From: Deinococcus malanensis
Lineage (GTDB): Bacteria > Deinococcota > Deinococci > Deinococcales > Deinococcaceae
DNA: 64,000 nt
Assembly: GCF_014647655.1 (NCBI RefSeq)
Contig: NZ_BMPP01000010.1
Location: 1 to 64,000, forward strand
Direction of reading: 5' to 3'
Part shown: in pieces, positions 63,747 to 64,000 of the stretch
Layout of the letters: each line of letters opens with the position of its first letter
How positions within the stretch are numbered: the stretch's first letter is position 1
Program-made: the position numbers and the translations under genes
Notes under the pieces: generated by a model
Told to the model about the DNA's origin: nothing
Seen by the model: the letters and a program-made list of their open reading frames with translations, nothing else
Databases searched by the model: none

Positions 63747-64000
63747 ATGCCCCGAACCTCTACCCCCCGCCCCGAAACTGCCCGTCCCAGCGTCACGCCT
63801 GAGAACTGGCCTGAGCTGCTCGGCGGCCGCACCCCCACCCCGGTCCAGGCCGGGGCCATTCCTGCCCTGATGGCCGGACGCGACGTGATCACGACGGCCC
63901 GCACCGGCAGCGGCAAGACCCTGGCGTTTTTGATTCCGGCGGCAGCGCGCGGTATCGGAATGAGTGCCGCACGTGGCATGCGCCCCGAAGTGCTCGTCAT
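63747..64000 (+). CDS. DEAD-box RNA helicase, N-terminal part
   Basis: Starts at ATG 63747 with GGAAGGACAG upstream and runs off the right edge after 84 codons. The Q motif ([20 protein letters not shown]) and motif I ([15 protein letters not shown]) identify a DEAD-box ATPase that unwinds RNA. The N-terminal 20 residues are a Thr/Pro/Arg-rich extension. Confidence 0.92.
   Translation, partial: MPRTSTPRPETARPSVTPENWPELLGGRTPTPVQAGAIPALMAGRDVITTARTGSGKTLAFLIPAAARGIGMSAARGMRPEVLV

Overview
The window looks like chromosomal DNA of a high-GC member of the Deinococcota, most likely a Deinococcus. The reasons are a Ro60-type TROVE protein (rsr) with Y-RNA-type genes beside it, a sequence resembling the Deinococcus radiation/desiccation response motif, many secreted beta-propeller and Ig-like lipoproteins, BTAD-type regulators, and signalling proteins dense in GAF and TPR domains. 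This is inference from gene content; there is no rRNA and no definite species marker.

Layout. 0-6.5 kb: a partial lipoprotein gene, then a two-gene operon encoding a small protein with a ubiquitin/MoaD-like C terminus ending in Gly-Gly, translationally coupled to a 1.6-kb-codon DUF4132 HEAT-repeat protein, then decayed DNA with an orphan ParS/MbcA-type antitoxin remnant. 7-18.3 kb: a WD40-like lipoprotein, then a 9.5-kb segment bounded by two diverged copies of a tRNA-Arg(ACG) 3' fragment plus terminator. The segment contains selO, a serine hydrolase, a frameshifted acetyltransferase and a tightly overlapped D-cysteine desulfhydrase / racemase / ATP-grasp / flavin monooxygenase operon. 18.4-24.3 kb: a small secreted protein, a PAP2 phosphatase, and a 1.3-kb array of tRNA genes interleaved with Y-RNA-like genes that leads directly into rsr, followed by an alcohol dehydrogenase. 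24.3-46 kb: thiolase, several large secreted or lipid-anchored proteins of unknown function, a pair of paralogous BTAD/AAA regulators, an SDR enzyme and an MFS exporter. 46-64 kb: a YtrA-like GntR/ABC operon, rsgA, aldo/keto reductase, M42 peptidase, TPR histidine kinase, MFS protein, trypsin-like protease, a broken SGNH hydrolase, a GAF/PAS/GGDEF/HD-GYP protein, a stress-type Gly-rich protein and the start of a DEAD-box helicase.

The most unusual region is 20.0-23.1 kb. Five pairs of sequence blocks match the Ro60-binding helix of Y RNAs (5' strand GGGCCGAAG, 3' strand CTTG preceded by a five-base bulge). Three pairs are arranged as free-standing Y RNAs set between tRNA-His, -Tyr, -Asp and -Gly. 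The other two are closed as hairpins and inserted into the bodies of a tRNA-Gln(UUG) and a class II (Ser-like) tRNA. If the insertion in tRNA-Gln is removed, a perfect five-pair anticodon stem is restored. This looks like an RNA system in which Ro-binding hairpins are grafted onto tRNAs next to the gene of the Ro protein itself. The second candidate system is the Gly-Gly-ending ubiquitin-like protein plus DUF4132 pair at 0.6-5.8 kb, whose promoter carries a DdrO-type operator-like sequence.
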